A stretch of 64,000 nucleotides of DNA from NCBI RefSeq assembly GCF_001425705.1, contig NZ_LMDC01000001.1, positions 434,001 to 498,000 of the forward strand, in the 5' to 3' direction. Origin of the DNA: Pelomonas sp. Root1217 (GTDB lineage Bacteria > Pseudomonadota > Gammaproteobacteria > Burkholderiales > Burkholderiaceae_C). The position numbers and the translations under genes were made by a program. Below, in pieces: positions 31,901 through 38,486 of this stretch; the first letter of the stretch is position 1; each line of letters begins with the position of its first letter. Below the pieces are notes generated by a model. That model worked only from the letters and a program-made list of their open reading frames with translations, did not search any database and was not told the origin of the DNA.

Positions 31901-32280
31901 CTTGCCAGCACGATGGCGGCTGACAACAGGGCGAACACCCAGAGCACGCTGACCGGTCCGCCCTGGCGCGCCGGTCCGGTCGCCTCGCCCTCAGCCTGCC
32001 GGCTGGGGGTGATCACATAAATCAGCGCGCTGGTCGCCAGCACGAAGGCGATGCCCTTGCCCTGGCCAACGGCGGACAGCGTGGCGATGTCGGGCGCCAG
32101 CTTTTCCAGCAGTCCATCAGACAGCAGGATCCAGGCAAGGCCAAAGGCCGCGTAAGCCGCGGCCATGGTCAGCGGAGCGGTCGGCGCCAGCCGGCGCCAC
32201 CAGAGGTCGAAGTGCCGGCCGAAGCCCCCGCTGGCGAAGCGAAGAGGCGGTGCGACGGCGTCCTGATGCGGTGAATTCAT
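28915..32280 (-). CDS. Membrane-bound PAS-PAS-GGDEF-EAL cyclic-di-GMP protein
   Basis: A 1121-residue protein. Transmembrane segments near residues 35-55, 65-85 and 110-135 lead into an extracytoplasmic region of roughly 250 residues (Cache/CHASE-like in size) closed by another segment near 400. Two PAS domains follow (FVNRALCRALGRSPEQLIGF; DSRGRIQSINHSFTTITGYN). The GGDEF domain has an intact active site (FLGRLGGDEFLVI, near 768) and an RxxD inhibitory site (RHED) five residues before it; the EAL domain has GAEALLRW, DDFGTGYSSL, IKIDQSF-like LKIDQSF and AEGVET. Both cyclase and phosphodiesterase activities are possible. The ATG at 32280 has GGGAGA upstream. It follows the FNR-like gene after 49 bp. 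Confidence 0.92.
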   Translation of the reverse strand: MNSPHQDAVAPPLRFASGGFGRHFDLWWRRLAPTAPLTMAAAYAAFGLAWILLSDGLLEKLAPDIATLSAVGQGKGIAFVLATSALIYVITPSRQAEGEATGPARQGGPVSVLWVFALLSAAIVLASLMGYARSTHMSYEQQVAQLRREAELKAEIVQGWIEQRTEDARRLATDPQLRASLLRWRRSPDEAMAAEMRKELLLLLASTRYADALLFDEHARLLLAPDGTARHVDAAMARGVGSALQSGLPSNGDFQAEVGDPASLQFDLFVPLPSADGRLETVLLLRTAPRRTLLPQLTSGSGNGAPETLFFRPAVRGLPAVAIDGSDTPFALAQNTSRRALTALSGDPSLAGSLMDGLDRGEVAHAAVAARIRNSGWFVAVQAPRDTLQGNSIADATTLALVNLLAVLAAGAFTCATLKRRELLAAARMAVASQEKERAWKIAEAIANCSTDVIFAKDLEGRYLFVNRALCRALGRSPEQLIGFDSTGLFPAEQVRQLLKDDAAALRADKPVCLETRLTLPDGDRIYACTKGKLIDDEGRTMGIYSVSSDITERRDMQQRVRQWATVFEDVRDGVIITDSRGRIQSINHSFTTITGYNAQEAIGASLKLLKSGRHDAEFYQRMWAALDASGHWQGEIWNRRKGGEVYPEWLTISAVRDDDAAVTHYVGVFTDISRLKHSEAQTDWLVHNDPLTRLPNRVQLQRRLEDALARSHRRESRAALLVIDLDGFKTVNDGLGHPAGDELLVCVAARLQARLRHEDFLGRLGGDEFLVILEANMDNTSIAVLARGLLATIAAPMALSCGQDAYLTASIGISMFPDEGNPTAVELLRDADAAMNRAKELGRNQFCFYTDDMNTEARTKLDLEAALSRAIERDELLLHYQPKVDASSGEVVGAEALLRWQRSGIGLVPPSQFIPVAEQSSLILAIGGWVIDAACRQIRAWMDAGQPVVRIAVNVAARQFAAGDLDQVVARALQRHQVDAQWLEIEITEGMLITDPGAAIGMLKRIKALWVKLSLDDFGTGYSSLAYLQQFPIDSLKIDQSFTRRIGEQPDGAALVDAVIALAHRLHLRVVAEGVETAQQRDYLCQRGCDEMQGYHFGRPAPAESLQHLLATDAVAMSLS

Positions 32281-32329
32281 TTTTTTCTCCCTGGATCGAT
32301 GCGCGGCCGCTGAGGCCGACGGGCCGCGC

Positions 32330-33109
32330 CTAGTGCAGACCGGCAGGAGCGGCCTGCCCACCGATGAAGGCGGCCAGGGCGGGGAAGTCGGGAATGCAGA
32401 TGTCGCGCCGGCTCTTCTCGTGGAAGGCGATGAGCCGCGCTCGCGCGAGCCTGGACATCACGCGGCTGACGGTCTCCAGCGTCAGGCCGAGGTAGTTGCC
32501 GATCTCGGCGCGCGTCAGGCGCAGGCTGATCTGGTCGGTCCTGAGGCCGCGCGCGGCCAGGGAATCGGCCCAGTTGTGCAGAAAGGTCACCACGCGGGCG
32601 GCAGCTGGCAGGCCGCACAGCGCCGTCAGCGCCTCGCGTTCGCGCACGATCTCGTCGCTCATGGCCTCATGCACGGCGGCCATCAGGCGGGGATGGTCGG
32701 CGCAGGCCTTCAGCAGCGCGTCGTAGCGCAGCGTCCAGACCGCGGCGGTGTCCATCGCAATGGCCTCGCAGGCGTAGCTGCCCTTGGCGATGGCGCTGAA
32801 GCCAAGCCAGTCGCCACGGAACTTCAGCCCCACGACCTGCTCGTGGCCTTCGGCCGACGTGCTGATCAGCTTGAAGCAGCCGGAATTGAGCACGTGCAGC
32901 TGCTCGAAACGCTCACCCGGCCGGTACAGCACGTCACCGGCATGGACGATGCGGCGCCTGGGCGCCAGCACGGCCTCCAGCAGCTTCAGCTCGTCAGCGA
33001 TGCGCTGACCCTTGGACGGCGCCGCGCTGGCGTGGATTGCGCCGTTGGCGGCGAAGGCGGTGCTGCATCGTGCAGCAGGGGGCGGGGTATGCGAGGGACT
33101 GGCGTGCAT
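32330..33109 (-). CDS. Crp/Fnr family regulator, FNR-like but without the FeS cysteines
   Basis: A 259-residue regulator with cyclic-nucleotide-binding-like beta-roll (about 60-160), dimer helix and helix-turn-helix (LTRAEIGNYLGLTLETVSRV). The recognition helix keeps the E-x-x-S-R of FNR, so it should read TTGAT-type half-sites. Unlike FNR, it lacks the N-terminal Cys cluster: the first 35 residues contain one Cys only (C15), and the position of E. coli Cys122 is Trp. It therefore probably does not sense oxygen by a [4Fe-4S] cluster. The ATG at 33109 has GGAG upstream. It heads a same-strand series with the GGDEF-EAL and Aer-like genes and adjoins genes that carry FNR boxes. Confidence 0.88.
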   Translation of the reverse strand: MHASPSHTPPPAARCSTAFAANGAIHASAAPSKGQRIADELKLLEAVLAPRRRIVHAGDVLYRPGERFEQLHVLNSGCFKLISTSAEGHEQVVGLKFRGDWLGFSAIAKGSYACEAIAMDTAAVWTLRYDALLKACADHPRLMAAVHEAMSDEIVREREALTALCGLPAAARVVTFLHNWADSLAARGLRTDQISLRLTRAEIGNYLGLTLETVSRVMSRLARARLIAFHEKSRRDICIPDFPALAAFIGGQAAPAGLH

Positions 33110-33261
33110 GGTGGTCTCCGTTGGGGCTGCTCGAAGAAATCGATGCTAGGCAGGCCCCGCCAATGACGTGTCAACACGCGACATCGCTAGGTAGCGGTGC
33201 GTAAACACGGCGTGAACCGCTGGTGACGGAGCCGCCCCACACCAGGCCCGACTCCTCCGGC

Positions 33262-33275
33262 TTGACCTTGGTCAA
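33262..33275 (+). promoter_or_regulatory. FNR-type box, OTC-like gene
   Basis: TTGACCTTGGTCAA is a perfect palindrome of the TTGAY-N4-RTCAA type. Its centre (33268.5) lies exactly 41.5 bp before the A of the ATG at 33310, and TACGCT at 33297-33302 is placed as a -10 element. This is class II FNR activation geometry if transcription starts at the initiation codon. Confidence 0.75.
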
Positions 33276-33309
33276 GGGCCGCGCAGTCGGCCTCGCTACG
33301 CTGCCGCTC

Positions 33310-33804
33310 ATGTGTTCCGAGGCTCGCGAAGGCGCTGATGGCGCCGACTTCTTCCACCCCCTTGATGCCGCTGCCGTGCTGCGGCAGGCGAGGGTGTTCA
33401 TGAGGCTGCAAGCCCCGGAGATGAAGCTGTTGACGGGCAGGCGGCTGGCGCTGATGTCGCCGCACCCGGGCGACGACGAGGGGAGCGAATTCGCGCAGGC
33501 GGCGACGGCGCTCGGTGCCCATGTGTCCTTCGTCCAGCCTGGGCTTGACGAGCACAGCAGCCCCTGGCGGGTCGATGCAACGGCACGCATGCTGAGCCGT
33601 CTCTACGACGCGGTTGAATGTCAGCACCTGCCCGCCGCCCTGACAGGGCGCATCGCCCGCAGTGCCGACATTCCTGTCTTCGCCGGGCTGGCGACCGCCG
33701 GGCATCCCACGGCCGTGCTCGCACAGGCACTGGACGGCGATATCGTATGGGCCGTCAAGCGGCGCAAGATCCTGCAGGCGGCGCTGGTCGTCAGCCTGGC
33801 GTGA
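33310..33804 (+). CDS. Ornithine carbamoyltransferase-like protein, N-terminal half only
   Basis: A 164-residue protein that aligns with the carbamoyl-phosphate-binding half of ornithine carbamoyltransferase: DFFHPLDAAAVLRQARVFM, GRRLALMSPHPGDDEGSEFA, LGAHVSFVQP and DIPVFAGLATAGHPTAVLAQ correspond to conserved OTC blocks. The catalytic STRTR motif is replaced by HPGDD and HPTQ by HPTA, and the ornithine-binding half is missing, so it is unlikely to be an active carbamoyltransferase. Length and intact frame suggest a maintained pseudoenzyme rather than debris. The ATG at 33310 is chosen because it coincides with the start predicted from the FNR box. A GTG 87 bp upstream would place the box inside the gene. 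Confidence 0.65.
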   Translation: MCSEAREGADGADFFHPLDAAAVLRQARVFMRLQAPEMKLLTGRRLALMSPHPGDDEGSEFAQAATALGAHVSFVQPGLDEHSSPWRVDATARMLSRLYDAVECQHLPAALTGRIARSADIPVFAGLATAGHPTAVLAQALDGDIVWAVKRRKILQAALVVSLA

Positions 33805-33860
33805 CGAGCCGCGCTTCGGTGGATGCAAGCCCAGGTTGATCGGATTTTCCTGGTCCGTCG

Positions 33861-36533
33861 TCATGAGCCGCCACAGACCGGGGCCCGGCTGGCGACGACG
33901 ACCTCCGACGGCTGAGCGCCGCCTGGCCTGACGTCAAAATCCATGCGTTTAAGCAGGTTCAGCATCGCCCGGTTCTCGCGCAGCACATGGCCGACGACGC
34001 GCTGAGTGCCGCGCGAGGCGGCGTAGTCCAGCAGGGCCTGCATCAGCAGGCGGCCGAGGCCCCGGCGCTGCTGGTTGCTGCGCACGAGCAGGCCGAACTC
34101 CGCCTCGACGTTGTCGGGATCGCGCACGAGACGGGCCACGCCGAGCGTGCGAGGACCGCCGGCAGCCTGCTCATCGACGATGACGAGCGCCATCTCGCGC
34201 TCGTAGTCGATCTGCGTCATCCGGGCGAGATCGTCATGCGTCAGCGAGTGCGGCGCCTGGAAGAAGCGCATGCGCAGGTCTTCGGGGCTGCAGGCTTCCA
34301 GGAACTCGCGGTGCAGGGCCTCGTCCTCCGGCCGGATCGGTCGCATCAGCAGCGTGCTGCCTTGGCAGTGCAGCGTGCGCACCAGCTCCGCCGGGTAGGG
34401 GCGCACGGCGAAGCGCGCCATGCCCGAGGGCGCCGACGCCGACAGGCGCACGCGGGCGTCCAGCGCAAGCACGCCTTGCTCGTCGGCCAGCAGCGGGTTG
34501 ATGTCCAGCTCGGCCATTTCGGGCAGATCGGCCAGCATCTGCCCGACGGCGGTCAACGCGTCGCACAAGGCGTCGATGTGGGCTGCCGGCCGCCCGCGAT
34601 AACCGGCCAGCAGCCGGGCCACCCGGGTGCGGTCGATCAGCTCGCGTGCCAGCGCGCGGTTCAACGGCGGCAGCGCCACGGCGCGGTCGCCCAGCACCTC
34701 CACCGCGATGCCGCCCTGGCCGAACAGCACTATCGGGCCGAAGATCTGATCCACGTGCGCACCGACGATGAGCTCCTGGGCCCGGGGGCGCTGCACCATG
34801 GCTTGCACGCTGAACCCCTCGATGTGGGCTTCCGGGCGCGTGGCCTGCAGATGATCGAGCATCTCCTGCGCGGCCAGGCGCACGGCGGCTTCGCCGCGCA
34901 GGTCCAGGCGCACGCCGCCGGAGTCCGACTTGTGCAGGATGGCCGCGGACACCACCTTCAGCACCACCGGCCCGTCGATGCGCCGGGCCGCCTCGGCTGC
35001 GGCCTGTGGCGAAGCGTCGACGCGCAGCGTCGGCACGACCGGGATGCCATAGGCAGCCAGCAGTGCCTTGGCATCGATCTCGTCCAGCCATTCGCGGCCG
35101 GCGGCCAGCGCCGCGTCGATGATGCCGCGCGCCCGGCCGATGTCCGGCTTGCCGATCGTGCTGGCGCTCGGGGTCTGGCGCAATGCCGTCTGGTTGCGCC
35201 GGTAGGTCTGCATCAGCGAGAACGCGCGCACGGCTTCCTCGGGCGTCTCGTAGCCTGCAATGCCGGCCGTCTCGAATGCGCTGCGCGCCGGCGCCACCGT
35301 GTCGCCGCCCAGCCAGCAGCTCAGCACGCGGCCCCGGTGCTCGGCGATCAGTGGCGCACATGCCTGGGCGATGGCTTCGCTGGAGACGATGGCCGTCGGT
35401 GCGTGCACGAACAGCAACGCGCCTGCTTCGGGAGCGTCGAACAGGGCCTTGAGCGTGTCCACGTAACGTTGCGCCGGTGCGTCGCCAATGATGTCGATCG
35501 GGTTGCCGTGCGACCAGCCTGCGGGCAGCACGGCGTTGAGCCGCTTCATCAGCGCCTCGCCGGGGCGCGCCAGCGTCACGCCCAGCGGCGCGGCGGCATC
35601 GGCCACCATCACGCCGGCGCCGCCGCCATTGGTCATGACCATCAGCTCGCGGCTGTGGTTGTCGCGGAAGCGCGCGAGCGTCTGCGCGGCGATGAAGAGG
35701 TCCTTCAGCGTGTCCACGCGCAGCATGCCGGCGCGCCGGATGGCGGCGTCGAACACGATGTCCTCGCCGGCCAGTGCGCCCGTGTGCGAAGCGGCGGCCT
35801 TCATGCCGGCAGGTACGCGGCCGGCCTTGACGACGATCACCGGCTTGATGCGGGCCGCGGCACGCGCCGCCGACATGAACTTGCGTGGCGACGTGATGGA
35901 TTCGATGTAGAGCAGGATGGCGCGCGTGTGCCGATCCGTGGCCAGGTGGTCCAGCAGGTCGGCGAAGTCGACATCGGCGTGCTCGCCCAGCGAGACCAGG
36001 TGCGAGAAGCCGATGCGCTCGGCGTTGGCCCAATCCAGCAGGGCCGTCAGCAATGCGCCCGACTGGGACACCAGCGCCAGTTCGCCGGGCAGCGCCTTCG
36101 CCTGGGTGAAACTGGCATTCAGCCCCAGATGCGGGCTCAGCAGGCCGATGCAGTTGGGCCCCAGCAGCCGCAGCGTGTGCGGCCGGGCGGCGTCCAGCGC
36201 CGCCTGCTTCTGCGCCGGCGTGAGGCCAGCCGTCACGATGATGGCGGCGCGCGCGCCGCGCGCGCCCAGTTGCCCGATCAACGGCGCGATGGTGTCCGGT
36301 GGCGTGCACAGCACGGCCAGGTCCGGCGTGAACGGCAGCTCGGCGACGCCGGCAAAGCAGGGCTGGCCGTCCAGCGTGGCCAGCCGCGGGTTCACGGCCG
36401 CCATCGGGCCCTTGAAGCCGCCGCTCAGCAGGTTGCGCCAGACGGTGGTGCCCACGCGACCGGGTTTGTCGGAAGCGCCGAAGACGGCCACCGACTGGGG
36501 CGCGAGCAGGCGGTCGAGATGGCGCTGGGTCAT
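33861..36533 (-). CDS. PatZ-like ADP-forming acyl-CoA ligase fused to GNAT acetyltransferase
   Basis: An 890-residue fusion. The first 700 residues resemble NDP-forming acetyl-CoA synthetase: CoA-binding domain (SVAVFGASDKPGRVGTTVWR), succinyl-CoA-ligase-like domains with SHTGALAG near residue 244, which keeps the phospho-His, and an ATP-grasp domain (VVLKVVSAAILHKSDSGGVR). The last 160 residues are a GNAT domain (RRGLGRLLMQALLDYAASRG, then ENRAMLNLLKRMDFDVR). This is the Pat/PatZ layout of protein lysine acetyltransferases that tune acetyl-CoA synthetase. The ATG at 36533 lies exactly 41.5 bp from the centre of an FNR-type box and has no convincing ribosome site. It follows the universal stress gene by 70 bp. 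Confidence 0.85.
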   Translation of the reverse strand: MTQRHLDRLLAPQSVAVFGASDKPGRVGTTVWRNLLSGGFKGPMAAVNPRLATLDGQPCFAGVAELPFTPDLAVLCTPPDTIAPLIGQLGARGARAAIIVTAGLTPAQKQAALDAARPHTLRLLGPNCIGLLSPHLGLNASFTQAKALPGELALVSQSGALLTALLDWANAERIGFSHLVSLGEHADVDFADLLDHLATDRHTRAILLYIESITSPRKFMSAARAAARIKPVIVVKAGRVPAGMKAAASHTGALAGEDIVFDAAIRRAGMLRVDTLKDLFIAAQTLARFRDNHSRELMVMTNGGGAGVMVADAAAPLGVTLARPGEALMKRLNAVLPAGWSHGNPIDIIGDAPAQRYVDTLKALFDAPEAGALLFVHAPTAIVSSEAIAQACAPLIAEHRGRVLSCWLGGDTVAPARSAFETAGIAGYETPEEAVRAFSLMQTYRRNQTALRQTPSASTIGKPDIGRARGIIDAALAAGREWLDEIDAKALLAAYGIPVVPTLRVDASPQAAAEAARRIDGPVVLKVVSAAILHKSDSGGVRLDLRGEAAVRLAAQEMLDHLQATRPEAHIEGFSVQAMVQRPRAQELIVGAHVDQIFGPIVLFGQGGIAVEVLGDRAVALPPLNRALARELIDRTRVARLLAGYRGRPAAHIDALCDALTAVGQMLADLPEMAELDINPLLADEQGVLALDARVRLSASAPSGMARFAVRPYPAELVRTLHCQGSTLLMRPIRPEDEALHREFLEACSPEDLRMRFFQAPHSLTHDDLARMTQIDYEREMALVIVDEQAAGGPRTLGVARLVRDPDNVEAEFGLLVRSNQQRRGLGRLLMQALLDYAASRGTQRVVGHVLRENRAMLNLLKRMDFDVRPGGAQPSEVVVASRAPVCGGS

Positions 36534-36567
36534 GGGCGCATCGTCGCCACCGCCCGCAGCCCGACCC

Positions 36568-36581
36568 TTGCGCTGGATCAA
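36568..36581 (-). promoter_or_regulatory. FNR-type box, PatZ-like gene
   Basis: Read on the minus strand the site is TTGATCCAGCGCAA, one perfect TTGAT half and a weaker CGCAA half. Its centre (36574.5) is exactly 41.5 bp before the A of the ATG at 36533. The identical 14-mer occurs at 40011-40024 in front of the MBL operon. A -10 element here is weak (GACGAT). Confidence 0.65.
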
Positions 36582-36603
36582 GCCAGCGCGGGATGCCGCG
36601 GGA

Positions 36604-37437
36604 TCAATGCGACATCAGCACCGGCACGGTCATCGATTCCAGCAGCTTGCGGGAGACACCGCCGAACAGCCGCTCCGCCCAGCGGGCGTGGCCGTAGGCG
36701 CCCATGACGATCAGGTCCGCGCCGGTGTCGGACGCGGCATTCAGCAGAGCGTCGCCGATGGGCAGTGCCGTCACTTCCTCGCGCACGATGGCATCGACGC
36801 CCTGCAGCGCCAGCCATTGGCGCTGGCAGGCGAGGCGCTCGGCCGGGGCTTCACCTTCAGCGTCTCGGCGCCAGTGCATCAGCCAGACGTTGTCGGCGCG
36901 GCGCAGCAGCGGCAGCGCGTCCGTCATCGCCCGTACCGACTCGCGGCTGCCGTCCCAGGCCAGCAGCACGCGACGCGTTCGCAAGGGTTCGCGATGCGTG
37001 TAGGGGATCAGCAGGACCGGGCGCACGCAGCGCAGCAGCACCTGTTCCAGCGTGGCCGCGTGCTGGCGATGGTCGGGCAGCGACGGGTCGGGCTGGCTCA
37101 TGATGAGCAGGTCCGCGCATTGCGCATGCCGCGCCAGCGATTGCGCCGCGGGCGTCTGGTCGGCGAGCGCCTCGAATGAGGGCAGTTCGGCAGCGCCGCA
37201 GCGTTGGTGGAAGTTTTGCGCGAGGGCCCGGGCCTGTGCGAGCAGGGTCGCGCAGGCGCCACTGACGTAGTCATCCATTGCGGCGGCTGCCTGCAGCGCC
37301 TGCAGTTCGACCGTGGCGCTGGGCGCCAGGCCGATCAGGTGGGCCTCGAACTCCCTGGCCAGGGCGATGGCGATGCTGACGCGCACTGGGTTGGCCGGGG
37401 TCGCGTCCAAGGCAACCAGCAGGCTGCGGTAGCTCAT
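36604..37437 (-). CDS. Universal stress protein, tandem UspA domains
   Basis: A 277-residue protein made of two UspA-like folds. The first starts YRSLLVALDATPANPVRVSI; the second has RRVLLAWDGSRESVRAMTDA and ends DLIVMGAYGHARWAERLFGG, then VSRKLLESMTVPVLMSH, the ATP-binding G-x2-G-x9-G(S/T)-type region. Tandem Usp proteins are common members of low-oxygen regulons in beta- and gammaproteobacteria. The ATG at 37437 is preceded by AAGGAGA. It lies 26 bp downstream of the alcohol dehydrogenase gene on the same strand and is probably transcribed from the FNR-box promoter upstream of the MBL gene. Confidence 0.88.
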   Translation of the reverse strand: MSYRSLLVALDATPANPVRVSIAIALAREFEAHLIGLAPSATVELQALQAAAAMDDYVSGACATLLAQARALAQNFHQRCGAAELPSFEALADQTPAAQSLARHAQCADLLIMSQPDPSLPDHRQHAATLEQVLLRCVRPVLLIPYTHREPLRTRRVLLAWDGSRESVRAMTDALPLLRRADNVWLMHWRRDAEGEAPAERLACQRQWLALQGVDAIVREEVTALPIGDALLNAASDTGADLIVMGAYGHARWAERLFGGVSRKLLESMTVPVLMSH

Positions 37438-37463
37438 GGCAATCATCTCCTTGGAAAGCAAAC

Positions 37464-38486
37464 TCAGGCAAAGCTCAGCACGGCCCGGCCGTCGATGCGC
37501 CCCGTGCGCAGGTCGTCGAAGATGCGGTTGATGTCGTCAAGCCGGTGCGTGGTGGTGCTGGCATGCACGACGCCGTCCGCGGCGAACTGCAATGCTTCGT
37601 TCAGGTCCTGGCGCGTGCCGACAATGGAGCCGCGAACCGTCTTGGCATTGAGGACGACATCGAAGATGGGCAGTGCGAAGTCGCCGGGCGGCAGGCCGAC
37701 CATGGACATGGTGCCGCGCTTGCGCAGCATGCCCAACGCCTGGCTGAAAGACTGGCGCGACACGGCGGTCACGAGGGCGCCGTGCACACCGCCCAGTTGG
37801 CGCTGCAGTGCGGCGGCCGGGTCTTCCTCGGCGGCGTTGATGCAGAGCTCGGCGCCCAGCCGCTGGGCCAGTTGCAGCTTGGCCGAGTCGATGTCCACGG
37901 CTGCGACGTGAAAGCCCATCGCGCGTGCGTACTGGACGGCCAGGTGGCCGAGACCGCCGATGCCGACGACGGCCACCCATTGCCCGGGCCGGGCGTCCAG
38001 CACCTTCAGGCCCTTGTAGACCGTCACGCCGGCGCACAGGATGGGCGCGAGGGACTCGAAGGACAGGTCGTTGGGCAGGTGGCCCACATAGGCCGGATCG
38101 GCCAGCACATATTCGGCGAAGCTGCCGTTGACCGTGTAGCCGGTCATCTGCTGGTGGTCGCACAGCGTCTCCCAGCCCGTCAGGCAGTGCTCGCAATGCC
38201 CGCAGGCGGTGTGCAGCCAGGGCACGCCGACGCGATCGCCTTCGCGGATGCCGCGCACGCCCGCGCCGACGGCGGCGACATGGCCGACGCCCTCGTGGCC
38301 CGGAATGAAAGGCAGCGGCGGCTTGACCGGCCAGTCGCCGTCGGCGGCATGCAGGTCGGTGTGGCAGACGCCACAGGCAGCCACCTTGACGAGAACCTGC
38401 CCGGCGGGGACTTCGGGGATGGCCACCTCCTCCAGGCTGAGGGGCTCGCGGTAGGCGCGGACGACCGCGGCTTTCATCATGGGCAT
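37464..38486 (-). CDS. adhP: Zinc-dependent alcohol dehydrogenase, AdhP type
   Basis: A 340-residue medium-chain dehydrogenase that interconverts alcohols and aldehydes with NAD(H), useful for fermentative redox balance. The catalytic zinc site is VAACGVCHTDLHAADGDWP with PGHEGVGHV; the structural zinc site is CGHCEHCLTGWETLC, with all four cysteines; the nucleotide loop is VVGIGGLGHLAVQYA. Length matches AdhP/AdhA enzymes. The ATG at 38486 has AAGGAA six bases upstream; ATG 38480 is in frame and overlaps the MBL stop as ATGA. It is the middle gene of the MBL-adhP-usp run. Confidence 0.9.
   Translation of the reverse strand: MPMMKAAVVRAYREPLSLEEVAIPEVPAGQVLVKVAACGVCHTDLHAADGDWPVKPPLPFIPGHEGVGHVAAVGAGVRGIREGDRVGVPWLHTACGHCEHCLTGWETLCDHQQMTGYTVNGSFAEYVLADPAYVGHLPNDLSFESLAPILCAGVTVYKGLKVLDARPGQWVAVVGIGGLGHLAVQYARAMGFHVAAVDIDSAKLQLAQRLGAELCINAAEEDPAAALQRQLGGVHGALVTAVSRQSFSQALGMLRKRGTMSMVGLPPGDFALPIFDVVLNAKTVRGSIVGTRQDLNEALQFAADGVVHASTTTHRLDDINRIFDDLRTGRIDGRAVLSFA

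Noticed and set aside
33061-33077. Hairpin TGCTGCA-TCG-TGCAGCA near the start of the FNR-like gene
   Set aside because: It lies inside the coding sequence and is explained by Ala/Ala-type codons; no evidence of regulation.
33987-36707. A 906-codon open frame opposite the PatZ-like gene
   Set aside because: No domain motifs, low-complexity antisense composition; the minus-strand protein matches a known fusion family over its whole length.
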